Assembly: GCF_028750675.1 (NCBI RefSeq)
Contig: NZ_JAQQPZ010000015.1
Span: 219,304-283,303, forward strand
Reading direction: 5' to 3'
DNA: 64,000 bases
From: Shewanella metallivivens
GTDB lineage: Bacteria > Pseudomonadota > Gammaproteobacteria > Enterobacterales > Shewanellaceae
A program made the translations under genes and the position numbers. The notes beneath the pieces were generated by a model. That model was not told where the DNA came from. It searched no databases and saw nothing but the letters and a program-made list of their open reading frames with translations. Positions 54,100-63,183 of this stretch are shown here, one piece after another. Numbering within the stretch: position 1 is the stretch's first letter; every line of letters starts with the position of its first letter.

Positions 54100-55494
54100 A
54101 TGCACGTACACATTTTAGGGATTTGCGGCACTTTTATGGGCGGATTAGCCTTACTTGCCCGCGCAATGGGCCATAAAGTGACCGGCAGCGATGCTAACGT
54201 TTACCCCCCGATGAGCACTCAGCTTGAGCAACAAGGTATTGAGTTAATTCAAGGTTTTGACCCAATCCAATTGGGCAAAGAAGGTGAGAACCAACCCGAC
54301 CTCGTGGTGATTGGTAATGCCATGAGCCGTGGTAATCCTTGTGTAGAAGCGGTGTTAAACCGTGGTATGAAGTACACGTCTGGGCCGCAATTCTTATCTG
54401 AATATATTTTACCTAACAGATGGGTGTTGGCGGTGTCGGGCACCCATGGCAAAACCTCGACCTCAAGCATGCTTGCCTGGATCTTGGAATACTGCGGTTA
54501 CGAACCAGGTTTTTTAATTGGCGGTGTACCGCAAAACTTTGGCGTATCGGCCCGCCTAGGCAACTCACCGTTTTTTGTGGTTGAAGCCGACGAATACGAC
54601 AGCGCCTTTTTTGATAAACGTTCTAAGTTTGTGCATTACCATCCGCGCACTTTGGTGATCAATAATTTAGAGTTTGATCATGCCGATATTTTTGCCGATC
54701 TGGCAGCCATTCAACGTCAATTTAATCATGTTATTCGTACCGTACCGAGCGAGGGTAAAGTGATTTGGCCACGCGACGTTGATGCGGTTAAACAAGTGAT
54801 TGATATGGGCTGCTGGAGCGAGCAAGAAACCTATTCTAAACAGCCTACAACAACTGAACCGAGTGGCTGGTTTGCACGTACCATTGCTGACGATGGTCAC
54901 GAGTTTGAAGTGCTATTTAATGGTGAGTCGCAAGGCATATTACATTGGGCACTCATTGGCCAACATAATATTGAAAACGCCATCATGGCGATTACCGCAG
55001 CCCGCCATGTGGGTGTAGCACCTGGCCATGCTATTGAGGCATTAGCGCAATTTAGCCCGCCAAAACGTCGTTTAGAATTACTCGATACGGTTAACGGTGT
55101 GGCAGTGTATGATGATTTTGCTCACCATCCCACAGCGATTGCCACCACCTTACAGGGTTTACGTGCCAAAGTGGGGGGGGGTGGCAATGGCGCAGGGAAG
55201 ATTATTGTCGTGCTTGAGCCGCGCTCAAATACCATGAAAAGCGGTGTGCATAAAGACACCCTTGCCAACTCAATGGCACTGGCAGACGTGGCTTATTTGT
55301 ATCAAGCAGACAATATCGGTTGGGACATAAACGCCAGCATGACCAATGCCCCCATTCCAGTGACTGTATATCACAGCATTGAAGACATTATTACTAACGT
55401 AGCCAATACCGCCCAAGCAGGCGACACCGTGGTGATTATGAGTAATGGTGGCTTTAATGGTATACATCAAAAAATCATTAAAGCTTTAGCATAA
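54100..55494 (+). CDS. mpl: UDP-N-acetylmuramate:L-Ala-gamma-D-Glu-meso-Dap ligase
   Basis: 464 residues of the Mur-ligase fold: Rossmann start (HVHILGICGTFMGGLALLARAMGHKVTGSD), P-loop (SGTHGKTSTSSML), the DEYDSAFFDKRSKF segment and the closing VLEPRSNTMK. Mpl recycles tripeptide from peptidoglycan turnover. Unusual is a run of nine G at 55173-55181, read as VGGGG in a small insertion before KIIVVLEPRS. ubiX follows 25 bases later. Confidence 0.95.
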   Translation: MHVHILGICGTFMGGLALLARAMGHKVTGSDANVYPPMSTQLEQQGIELIQGFDPIQLGKEGENQPDLVVIGNAMSRGNPCVEAVLNRGMKYTSGPQFLSEYILPNRWVLAVSGTHGKTSTSSMLAWILEYCGYEPGFLIGGVPQNFGVSARLGNSPFFVVEADEYDSAFFDKRSKFVHYHPRTLVINNLEFDHADIFADLAAIQRQFNHVIRTVPSEGKVIWPRDVDAVKQVIDMGCWSEQETYSKQPTTTEPSGWFARTIADDGHEFEVLFNGESQGILHWALIGQHNIENAIMAITAARHVGVAPGHAIEALAQFSPPKRRLELLDTVNGVAVYDDFAHHPTAIATTLQGLRAKVGGGGNGAGKIIVVLEPRSNTMKSGVHKDTLANSMALADVAYLYQADNIGWDINASMTNAPIPVTVYHSIEDIITNVANTAQAGDTVVIMSNGGFNGIHQKIIKALA

Positions 55495-55519
55495 TGGCTA
55501 TAGCTCTAGAGGATACAAG

Positions 55520-56179
55520 ATGGCCTACGCCAAAAAAGCCAAAGCAATAAGTCTTGCCTGGACCGGTGCCTCGGGCGCGCCGTATGGTATTAAGCTACTT
55601 GAATGCTTGTTGGCTAATGACTACCAAGTGTTTTTAATGATTTCGAGTGCCGCAAGAGTGGTATTGGCCACCGAACATGGTTTACAGCTCAGTGCCAACC
55701 CAGACAAAGCTAAAGCACAATTGCTTGAACAGCTTGATAACCCCGATGCGCCCCTTAACGGTGAGCTAGTGGTATTGGGTAAAGATGAGTGGTTTTCGCC
55801 GCCCGCGTCGGGCAGTGCAGCACCGAAACAAATGGTGATTTGCCCATGCTCAACCGGTACGTTAGCGGCAGTGGCAACAGGTATGAGCAATAATTTGCTC
55901 GAAAGAGCAGCAGACGTGGTATTAAAAGAGCGGGGGCAATTAATTCTTGTTCCGCGAGAAACTCCCTTTAGCGCCATACACTTAGAGCATATGCTAAGTC
56001 TTACTCGTCATGGCGCCACCATAATGCCAGCCGCACCAGGCTTTTATCATAATCCCCAATCGGTAGAAGATCTGGTAAACTTCATGGTTTCCCGAATCCT
56101 CGACCATTTGGGGATTGAGCACGACTTAACGAGTCGCTGGGGATACGGACACACCCAGCCAAACGACATCGACAATTGA
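55520..56179 (+). CDS. ubiX: Flavin prenyltransferase UbiX
   Basis: 219 residues. SLAWTGASGAPYGIKLLECLL at the start, PCSTGTLAAVATGMSNNLLERAADV and LVPRETPFSAIHLEHML are the UbiX signatures. It makes the prenylated FMN used by UbiD in ubiquinone synthesis. ATG after AGAGGA. Placed in a row with mpl and hpt, a usual arrangement. Confidence 0.95.
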   Translation: MAYAKKAKAISLAWTGASGAPYGIKLLECLLANDYQVFLMISSAARVVLATEHGLQLSANPDKAKAQLLEQLDNPDAPLNGELVVLGKDEWFSPPASGSAAPKQMVICPCSTGTLAAVATGMSNNLLERAADVVLKERGQLILVPRETPFSAIHLEHMLSLTRHGATIMPAAPGFYHNPQSVEDLVNFMVSRILDHLGIEHDLTSRWGYGHTQPNDIDN

Positions 56180-56186
56180 GATATTT

Positions 56187-56717
56187 ATGAAGCACACAAT
56201 TGAAATGATGATTTCTGAACAAGAAATCAATAAAACGTTAGACCAGCTAGCTGAGCGTATTAATGCACATTATGCCAACAGCGAGCGCTTATTAATGGTT
56301 GGCCTGTTAAAAGGCTCTGTCGTGTTTATGGCCGATTTGTGTCGTCGTATTAAAGGTCATGTCGAAATCGATTTTATGTCTGTGTCTAGCTACGGTAATA
56401 GCATGAACAGCTCACGCGATGTTAAAGTGCTTAAAGACGTACAATCTGATATTGCAGGCCGCGATGTGCTGATTGTTGAAGACCTTATCGACTCAGGCAA
56501 CACCTTAAATAAAGTACGCGAAATGCTACTGCTGCGTGACCCAAAAAGCTTAGCGCTATGCACCTTACTCGACAAACCAGAGCGCCGCGAAGTTGAGGTG
56601 CCAGTCGACTTTATCGGTATTACTATTCCTGATGAGTTTATTGTGGGCTACGGAATTGACTACGCAGAGCAGTATCGTAACTTGCCTTACATCGCTAAAG
56701 TGGTGCCAATAGATTAA
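56187..56717 (+). CDS. hpt: Hypoxanthine phosphoribosyltransferase
   Basis: 176 residues. The PRPP-binding motif VLIVEDLIDSGNTL and the flexible loop SSYGNSM are intact; VPVDFIGITIPDEFIVGYGIDY closes the site. It salvages hypoxanthine to IMP. Begins seven bases after ubiX; terminator follows. Confidence 0.96.
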   Translation: MKHTIEMMISEQEINKTLDQLAERINAHYANSERLLMVGLLKGSVVFMADLCRRIKGHVEIDFMSVSSYGNSMNSSRDVKVLKDVQSDIAGRDVLIVEDLIDSGNTLNKVREMLLLRDPKSLALCTLLDKPERREVEVPVDFIGITIPDEFIVGYGIDYAEQYRNLPYIAKVVPID

Positions 56718-56734
56718 TACAACCACTGGTATAC

Positions 56735-56760
56735 ACTCCCGCTATAGGCGGGAGTTTTGT
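56735..56760 (+). terminator. Terminator after hpt
   Basis: ACTCCCGC (56735-56742) pairs with GCGGGAGT (56748-56755), followed by TTTTGTTTT. Confidence 0.9.
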
Positions 56761-56864
56761 TTTAAGTGTCTAAAGATTTTTGCGTCTTTTTCATTTTTAT
56801 AACGTCTTTAGCTGTACGTAATAATAAGTGTTTAATGCGCAATTCATGGATTAGAGGTATGACA

Positions 56865-57800
56865 ATGAGTAACACCAACAATGCATTGGTGATCGAAAAC
56901 CTTAAAAAAACCTATAAAGGCGGCGTGCAAGCGGTTAAATCAATCAGTTTAACGGTAAAGCAGGGCGACTTTTTTGCCCTGCTTGGCCCTAATGGCGCAG
57001 GCAAGTCCACCACCATCGGCATTATTAGCTCGTTAGTGCAAAAAACCTCTGGCTCGGTATCGGTATTTGGTTTTGATATAGATAAACAGCTTGAACATGC
57101 CAAGTTATGTATCGGATTAGTGCCGCAAGAATTTAACTTTAATCAGTTTGAAACCGTGCAACAAATAGTCGTTAACCAAGCGGGTTACTATGGCGTGCCA
57201 AAAGCGGTTGCATTAGAGCGAGCTGAAAAATACCTCAGCCAACTTGATTTATGGCAAAAGCGTCACGCCCAAGCCCGCGAACTGTCTGGCGGCATGAAAC
57301 GCCGTTTAATGATTGCGCGTGCATTAATGCACGAGCCCAAACTGCTTATTTTAGATGAACCGACCGCAGGGGTAGACATTGAGCTGCGTCGTTCAATGTG
57401 GGACTTTTTAAAACAAATCAATCAACAGGGCGTGACCATTATTTTAACCACTCACTACCTTGAAGAAGCCGAAATGCTGTGCCGCACCATTGGTATCATT
57501 GACACCGGTTTGCTGGTGGAATGCACCACCATGAAAGCCTTACTCAGCAAGCTTGATGTCGAAACCTTCATATTGGATTTACGCCACGACCTAGAGACAG
57601 CGCCGCAATTGGCTAATATGAATTGCCGCTTAACAGACAGCCATACGCTAGAAGTAGACGTGGCAAAATCGCACAATATGAATGACCTATTTGCTCAATT
57701 GAGCGCGGCTCACATTGAGGTGTTATCAATGCGCAACAAAGCCAATCGCCTAGAAGAGTTGTTTGTAGAACTGGTCGAAAAAGCCAAGGAGTCAAAATAA
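56865..57800 (+). CDS. yadG: ABC transporter ATPase, YadG
   Basis: 311 residues: Walker A (GPNGAGKST), Q-loop (LVPQEFNF), signature (LSGGMKRR), Walker B (LLILDEPTAGVD) and switch His (TTHYLEEAEM). It runs parallel to E. coli YadG over its length, up to the closing MRNKANRLEELFV. Works with YadH in an ABC-2 exporter of unknown substrate. Start at ATG 56865 after AGAGG; the long upstream extension is rejected. Confidence 0.94.
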   Translation: MSNTNNALVIENLKKTYKGGVQAVKSISLTVKQGDFFALLGPNGAGKSTTIGIISSLVQKTSGSVSVFGFDIDKQLEHAKLCIGLVPQEFNFNQFETVQQIVVNQAGYYGVPKAVALERAEKYLSQLDLWQKRHAQARELSGGMKRRLMIARALMHEPKLLILDEPTAGVDIELRRSMWDFLKQINQQGVTIILTTHYLEEAEMLCRTIGIIDTGLLVECTTMKALLSKLDVETFILDLRHDLETAPQLANMNCRLTDSHTLEVDVAKSHNMNDLFAQLSAAHIEVLSMRNKANRLEELFVELVEKAKESK

Positions 57801-58570
57801 TGAACCACCTGTATTTTGTGGCTTTTAAAAGCATTTTAACCAAAGAAATTAATCGCTTTACCCGCATTTGGGTACAAACCTTAGTGCCGCCAGCCATTAC
57901 CATGACCTTGTATTTTCTTATTTTTGGTAATTTAGTCGGCAGCCGTATTGGGGAAATGGGCGGCGTAAGCTACATGGAGTTTATTGCCCCAGGTTTAATC
58001 ATGATGTCAGTGATAACCAACTCATATTCTAATGTGGCATCGTCGTTTTACAGCGCCAAGTTTCAACGCAACATTGAAGAAATCATGGTCGCGCCAGTAC
58101 CGCATTACGTGTTAATTGCCGGTTATGTTGGTGGCGGTGTCGCCCGTGGTTTGTGTGTGGGTTTAATTGTAACTGTTGTGGCCATGCTGTTTGTGAACAT
58201 CACTCTGCACCATGTCGGCTTAGTCATACTTACGGTATTTTTAACCTCAGTGCTGTTTTCGCTAGGCGGGTTAATCAACGCGGTATTTGCCAAAAGTTTT
58301 GACGACATTAGCATTATCCCAACGTTTATTTTGACACCGCTAACTTATTTAGGCGGGGTATTTTACTCGTTATCGTTATTACCAGACTTTTGGCAAGGCG
58401 TATCGGGGTTAAATCCTGTGGTGTATATGATCAACGTATTCCGTTACGGTTTTTTAGGTTTTGCCGATCTTAGCGTGCCGTTATCTATCGCTATTATGGT
58501 GGGCTTTTGTGCCAGCTTATGGTTTGTGGCTTATTATCTTATATCTCGCGGGATTGGTTTGCGAAGTTAA
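57800..58570 (+). CDS. yadH: ABC-2 type transporter permease, YadH
   Basis: 256 residues, six membrane helices, with FTRIWVQTLVPPAITMTLYFLIFGNLVGSRIG and GVFYSLSLLP, as in E. coli YadH. Its ATG shares a base with the yadG stop, and AAGGAG precedes it, so translation is coupled. Confidence 0.94.
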   Translation: MNHLYFVAFKSILTKEINRFTRIWVQTLVPPAITMTLYFLIFGNLVGSRIGEMGGVSYMEFIAPGLIMMSVITNSYSNVASSFYSAKFQRNIEEIMVAPVPHYVLIAGYVGGGVARGLCVGLIVTVVAMLFVNITLHHVGLVILTVFLTSVLFSLGGLINAVFAKSFDDISIIPTFILTPLTYLGGVFYSLSLLPDFWQGVSGLNPVVYMINVFRYGFLGFADLSVPLSIAIMVGFCASLWFVAYYLISRGIGLRS

Positions 58571-58597
58571 TACATATCAAGCACAAAAAGCATTGAT

Positions 58598-58622
58598 AAA
58601 GGGCTCGCAAGGGCCTTTTTTT
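58598..58622 (+). terminator. Terminator after yadH
   Basis: AAAGG..C and G..CCTTT enclose GCTCGCAAGGG with an imperfect stem, then seven T. Last element before the accessory region. Confidence 0.65.
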
Positions 58623-58685
58623 GTGGGTGGTGTTTAGAAAATATTTACCTTGTAGGCTTATTCATAGGCGGGCTAATGATCTCTT

Positions 58686-59645
58686 TTAACTGTAATCCAT
58701 TGGGCTTTGTACGCCTGTTTGGTGTAAACCTGCAACATGAGTATAGATTTGAGTTGTTTTTACATCATTATGGCCAAGCAATTCCTGCACGGTTCTTATA
58801 TCATGACCACGCCTCAGTAAGTTTGTTGCAAAAGAATGCCTGAAAGTATGGGCGGTAATGCGTTTAGTGATATCGGTTTTCTGAACTGCTTTTTTTAATG
58901 CTTTTCGAAAGGTTGTTGGGTCAATATGATGTCTGCATGTATAATCATTAACAGGATGTGACACACAGTGAATCGAAGGGAAAAGATATTGCCAATGTAA
59001 TTGTTTGGCGCTTGTGCCAAACTTTTTGAGTAAGCTAGGAGGTAAAGAAGCCATCCCTAATCCCTGAGACAAATCGTTAGCATGAGTTTCTCGTACGTGG
59101 CAGATCTGCTGCTGTATGGGGTCAATGGTCATTTTAGGTAAAATACAAACTCTATCTTTTTTACCTTTACCTCTAAATACAAAAAGAGTTCGATTGTCAA
59201 AATCGATATCCTTAAGCCGAATACTTAAAGCTTCAGTTAATCTTAACCCCGCGCCATATAATAAACAGCCAATCAGTTGGTATTTACCGTGTAATTGGTC
59301 AATAACTTGTTTGGCCTCTACATCATTTAAAACCTGCGGAATTCGAGTCGGCGCTTTTGCATACGGGAACTGCAAATTGTCGGTATCGATGGCGAGTACA
59401 TGTTTAAACGCAAAAACAAGGGCGCAAAGGGCTTGCTGTTGTGTGCTGCTGGAAACACGCCGTTCGTTTGCTAAAAAACATAAAAACTGTTCAATGTGTG
59501 TAGGTAAAATTTGTTTTGCAGCAGTAAATTTAAAATATCTTATAAAATAACGGTTCCAATAAAGGTATGATTTTTCAGTTTGATAACTGTAATGCCTCAC
59601 TCGAATTTGTTGTCGAATCGCTTCGATATATCCCGATCCCGCCAT
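58686..59645 (-). CDS. intI: Integron integrase IntI (tyrosine recombinase)
   Basis: 319 residues. The opening IRVRHYSYQTEKSYLYWNRYFIRYF and LANERRVSSSTQQQAL are those of IntI proteins. The recombinase residues are complete: Arg135 (GAGLRLTEAL), His266-x-x-Arg269 (HTFRHSFATNLL), His292 (LGHNDV) and Tyr301 (TQIYTHV). The additional IntI-specific segment is present (about 196-242, SLPPSLLKKFG ... WQYLFPS ... CRHHIDPT), which separates it from XerC/D. It recombines attI and attC sites. ATG 59645 is preceded by AGGGGGAA; the GTG three bases upstream is less likely. The frame is intact. Confidence 0.95.
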   Translation of the reverse strand: MAGSGYIEAIRQQIRVRHYSYQTEKSYLYWNRYFIRYFKFTAAKQILPTHIEQFLCFLANERRVSSSTQQQALCALVFAFKHVLAIDTDNLQFPYAKAPTRIPQVLNDVEAKQVIDQLHGKYQLIGCLLYGAGLRLTEALSIRLKDIDFDNRTLFVFRGKGKKDRVCILPKMTIDPIQQQICHVRETHANDLSQGLGMASLPPSLLKKFGTSAKQLHWQYLFPSIHCVSHPVNDYTCRHHIDPTTFRKALKKAVQKTDITKRITAHTFRHSFATNLLRRGHDIRTVQELLGHNDVKTTQIYTHVAGLHQTGVQSPMDYS

Positions 59646-59670
59646 CACTTCCCCCTTTACGCCACCTAAA

Positions 59671-59713
59671 CTGTATATCTATACAGTTATAATGGGTTTT
59701 GGCGTGTTTTCAA
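59671..59713 (-). promoter_or_regulatory. LexA-controlled promoter of intI
   Basis: CTGTATATCTATACAG (59671-59686) is a perfect LexA box (CTGT-N8-ACAG). On the minus strand TTGAAA (59713-59708), 16 bases and TATAAC (59691-59686) make a promoter whose -10 box touches the LexA box, so repression and SOS induction are expected. Confidence 0.9.
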
Positions 59714-59870
59714 GCGGGTTGGCTAATAAGTAAACCAAAGTAGTATGAAAAATAACCCACACATTCTTTAACAGTATGAAATAAATATGTTTTAATTTTA
59801 TTTTTAATATTGAGTCCACTTTTAACGCGCAAGCCCGTTTTTATTTGTAAATGAAGTCAAATAAAACTGC

Positions 59871-59965
59871 TTTACAACAATAAGATAGTAAATGTAGGAT
59901 GTTAGTAATCAATAAGTTAAAGGGCCGACATTATCGGGCAAGCCCTTCAATAAGCGTTAAACGTC
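59871..59965 (+). other. Putative attI region with cassette insertion point and a possible cassette promoter
   Basis: GTTAAAC (59956-59962) fits the core site GTTRRRY and lies in cassette orientation between intI and hamA, so the insertion point would be between the G and TT at 59956. A weaker GTTAAAG is at about 59917. TTTACA (59871) with TAGGAT (59895), 18 bases apart, could be the cassette promoter. The attI repeats are not conserved enough among integrons for me to confirm them by eye. The part 59714-59870 holds nothing I can name. Confidence 0.5.
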
Positions 59966-60011
59966 AATAGCTAACCTTTGTGTTTTGGTCGTAGTCTTAA
60001 AGGAATGAAAT

Positions 60012-60953
60012 ATGAGTAGTGGCCCATTTGGATCTCGGGATGTAATAGAAGCCAAAATATCGGAAAGCTCATTAAAGAGTTTTTTAGTTGGATTCGATTT
60101 AAATGATGAAGGTGACAGTGAGTATCGATGGGTTGAACTCGTAAAAAAAATAACAAGTGTTATTCATGAGTTTTCATTCGGCTTTCATGAAGGAACAAAA
60201 ACTAATAACACCGAGACTCTTGATAAGCTCATTGAAGCTGCAAATTCACTATACAAAATTGATGCCTTCCAGAAAGTAAGAGATATTTATAAAAATAATG
60301 GCGATATTTCTGATGACTTAACGGATAAATATTTACGTAGAGGTGAGTTCGGTGAATTAATTCTTCATCTGATTCTAAGAGATCATTTCAACACTATTCC
60401 TTTGCTTTCAAAGATATATTTTAAAGATTCCTTGGGACATACTGTACACGGATTTGACTGTGTACATATAGATCCTGATTCAAAGACGTTGTGGTTAGGA
60501 GAGTCAAAGTTATATCTTGATCCTAAAAGAGGATTAGCAGAACTAATCAAAGATATCGAGGAACATTTTAAAGTTGACTATTTAGAATCTGAATTCAGTT
60601 TGATAGCAAAAAAAATAAAGCTTTTTGACAACATCCCAGAATCTGAACATTGGAAGAAAATCTTATCTTCTTCAACAAAGTTAAAAGATAAACTGAATGA
60701 TATCTATATACCGCTACTTTGCACTTACAGTTGTGATTTATTTGATAAATATGATGATGAGAATGAAGCGGATTTTATTAAAGAGTACGAAAGCAAAATA
60801 AGGAGTCTTAAGAATTATTTTGATGATAAAAATAATCATCCACTAAAATCCAAGTTGAAAATAATAATTGTACTCCTCCCTGTTAAGTGTAAAAAAACTC
60901 TTGTCAAGAAGTTGCATAACAAACTTTCATTAATGCAAGCGCTAGGAGATTAA
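60012..60953 (+). CDS. hamA: Hachiman defence protein HamA (DUF1837 nuclease)
   Basis: 313 residues of the DUF1837 family. RRGEFGELILHLILRDHF (about 109-126) and LLSKIYFKDSLGHTVHGFDCVHI (131-153) lead to TLWLGESKLY (159-168); Asp149 with Glu164-x-Lys166 forms the PD-(D/E)xK-like nuclease core and is intact. In Hachiman, HamA is the effector nuclease held and triggered by the HamB helicase when phage attacks. AAGGA stands seven bases before ATG 60012. It is AT-rich compared with the neighbouring core genes, a sign of transfer. hamB starts two bases after its stop. Confidence 0.9.
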   Translation: MSSGPFGSRDVIEAKISESSLKSFLVGFDLNDEGDSEYRWVELVKKITSVIHEFSFGFHEGTKTNNTETLDKLIEAANSLYKIDAFQKVRDIYKNNGDISDDLTDKYLRRGEFGELILHLILRDHFNTIPLLSKIYFKDSLGHTVHGFDCVHIDPDSKTLWLGESKLYLDPKRGLAELIKDIEEHFKVDYLESEFSLIAKKIKLFDNIPESEHWKKILSSSTKLKDKLNDIYIPLLCTYSCDLFDKYDDENEADFIKEYESKIRSLKNYFDDKNNHPLKSKLKIIIVLLPVKCKKTLVKKLHNKLSLMQALGD

Positions 60954-60955
60954 TT

Positions 60956-63151
60956 GTGGAAGATTTGATTTGTAGCTTTTCTACGAAAAAGAACTTTGAC
61001 TTTAATGAGACATTTGAAATATACAATAAATGTTCTAAAGCACTAATTGATGATGAAATTAAGGGGGCTAATTTATTAATTCACATCCTCAATTTTCGAA
61101 ATAAATTTTCTAATGATTTAGATGAAATGTTAACTGACCTTGTTGAGTCAATAGGATTCTATCCGTATATCGTAAAAGAAAATTTAAAGATATCATCAAC
61201 AAGTTCTGAGATAAGATTTAATTCAAACATTTCCAAAAATATAGAAGGGAAATGTTTTCATGACGAGCAAAAAAAAATAATAGAAATTCTAAAGTCGGGG
61301 AAAAATCTTATTGTAAGTGCCCCAACAAGTTTTGATAAAAGTCTTTTAATTGAAGAAGTAGTTGCTTCTAAAAAGTACAAAAATATAGTTGTCATTCAGC
61401 CAACACTCGCCTTGTTAGATGAAACACGCAGAAAGCTTTCTAAATACAGTTCACAATATAAGATAATAGTTAGAACTTCGCAGGAGCCTGCTACTGAAAA
61501 GGGAAATCTTTTTCTTTTAACCGCTGAAAGGGTTAATGAATATCAGAACTTTCCAAATATTGATTTTCTAATAATAGATGAGTTTTATAAATTGAGCTCG
61601 AGGCGAGACGATGAACGCTCTGATTCTCTAAATAATTCATTCAGATATATTTTGGAAAAATATAATCCTCAGTTCTATTTGCTCGGGCCAAATATAGAAG
61701 GGATATCTGAAGGTTTTGCTGAAAAATATAATGCGCAATTCTTTAAAACCAACTTTAGCCTAGTTGCATGTGATGAAATTGATGTTTACGAAAGCTATAA
61801 AGGACTTTTTGGCGAAAGAGGAGATAAAAAGTTATATAAAGAAAAAGTACTATTCGATCTGCTTTTTAGCCTTAAAAATCAAAATACAATCATATACTGC
61901 TCTTCTCCTTCACGAGCTAGATACCTATCAACAGAGTATTGTAAATATTTAGCCAGCAATAATGTCGAGCCTACTAATCTAAGTCTTCCAATAATTGACT
62001 GGATTGAAAGCTATGTATCATCGTCATGGAGTTTTATACAAAATTTGAAATATGGCATAGGTGTTCATGATGGTGCTTTACAAAAACACATCAGCACCAC
62101 TGTAATAAATCATTTTAATAACAGTATTTTAAATACACTGTTTTGTACAGCTACGATTATAGAGGGGGTTAATACTAACGCAAAAAACGTAATATTCTTT
62201 GATAAGAAAAAGGGATTCAATGTTCCTATTGACTTTTTCGACTATTCAAACATCAAAGGAAGAGCTGGTCGACTTATGGAGCACTATATTGGAAATATTT
62301 ATAACTTTAATCCACCGCCTCCAAAGGATGAAATTTTTATTGATATTCCCTTTTTTGAACAGTCTCCTATTTCCGATGAAGTACTTATAAATATTAATCC
62401 CGAAGATGTACTAGATAAAGATAGTGACCAATTTAACTACATATCTAATATTCCTGTCAGCGAAAGAGAGCTTTTCACTAAAAATTCGCTTTACATCCGA
62501 GGGCAAGATTCGTTGGTAAACATCTTAAGGGGAGACGTTGAAGCTAATTATCATTTAATTGCTTGGGACTCCATGCCTACATATGAGCAATTAGAGTATT
62601 GTATAGGGTTAGCTTGGGATTACTTGGTAAGACCAGAAGAGAGTTTTCGACCAATGACAAAAAAGAAAATAGTGAAAGTTACTTTTGATTACGGGATAAA
62701 TAAAAGTATAAATAAGCTGGTCGAAAGTAATTTTTCATATAAAAAAGACAATAACGAAAAAGATATTAGTGAACAGGTTTTACTGGATGAGGCAATACGA
62801 GATTCATTCCAGATATTAAGGCATTGGTTTCAATATAAAATACCAAAGTGGCTTCTTGTTATTAATGAGCTTCAACGATTCGTATGTAATGAAAAAGGAT
62901 TGCGAGCAGGTAATTACCTTTTCTACGCAAGTTCAATAGAGTGTGATTTTATTAGGGATAATCTGACCATTTTAGCTGAATACGGAATTCCAAAATCAGC
63001 GATTGATAAACTTGAAAAATATATTCCAAAAAGTTTAGATCAGGAAAAAGTGTTAGAGGAAATCATTAAAAAAGGAATATACAAAAAATCAGAATTTCTT
63101 AAATATGAGCAGAATAAAATTTTAGAAAACTATAATAACAATGACGTTTAA
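60956..63151 (+). CDS. hamB: Hachiman defence protein HamB (superfamily 2 helicase), with altered Walker A
   Basis: 731 residues. Helicase motifs in order: Walker A region IVSAPTSFDKSLLIEEV (119-135), Ib-like TAERV (189-193), Walker B LIIDEFYKL (206-213), the LLGPNIEG segment, FCTATIIEGVNT, and the arginine-finger region NIKGRAGRLMEH. The rest is the long HamB C-terminus. HamB senses DNA damage or phage DNA with ATP and controls HamA. The usual Walker A ends in G-K-S/T; here the residue before Lys128 is Asp127 (GAT at 61334-61336), one transition from GGT. GTG start after AGGAG, two bases behind hamA. AT-rich. Frame intact, so the protein is made but may be impaired. Confidence 0.88.
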   Translation: MEDLICSFSTKKNFDFNETFEIYNKCSKALIDDEIKGANLLIHILNFRNKFSNDLDEMLTDLVESIGFYPYIVKENLKISSTSSEIRFNSNISKNIEGKCFHDEQKKIIEILKSGKNLIVSAPTSFDKSLLIEEVVASKKYKNIVVIQPTLALLDETRRKLSKYSSQYKIIVRTSQEPATEKGNLFLLTAERVNEYQNFPNIDFLIIDEFYKLSSRRDDERSDSLNNSFRYILEKYNPQFYLLGPNIEGISEGFAEKYNAQFFKTNFSLVACDEIDVYESYKGLFGERGDKKLYKEKVLFDLLFSLKNQNTIIYCSSPSRARYLSTEYCKYLASNNVEPTNLSLPIIDWIESYVSSSWSFIQNLKYGIGVHDGALQKHISTTVINHFNNSILNTLFCTATIIEGVNTNAKNVIFFDKKKGFNVPIDFFDYSNIKGRAGRLMEHYIGNIYNFNPPPPKDEIFIDIPFFEQSPISDEVLININPEDVLDKDSDQFNYISNIPVSERELFTKNSLYIRGQDSLVNILRGDVEANYHLIAWDSMPTYEQLEYCIGLAWDYLVRPEESFRPMTKKKIVKVTFDYGINKSINKLVESNFSYKKDNNEKDISEQVLLDEAIRDSFQILRHWFQYKIPKWLLVINELQRFVCNEKGLRAGNYLFYASSIECDFIRDNLTILAEYGIPKSAIDKLEKYIPKSLDQEKVLEEIIKKGIYKKSEFLKYEQNKILENYNNNDV

Positions 63152-63183
63152 CACATATGAGCCTTCCTCCAGTCAATAGGCGA

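Noticed and set aside
59116..59550. 144-codon open frame on the plus strand inside intI
   Set aside because: It is antisense to a complete integrase with all catalytic residues; shadow frame.
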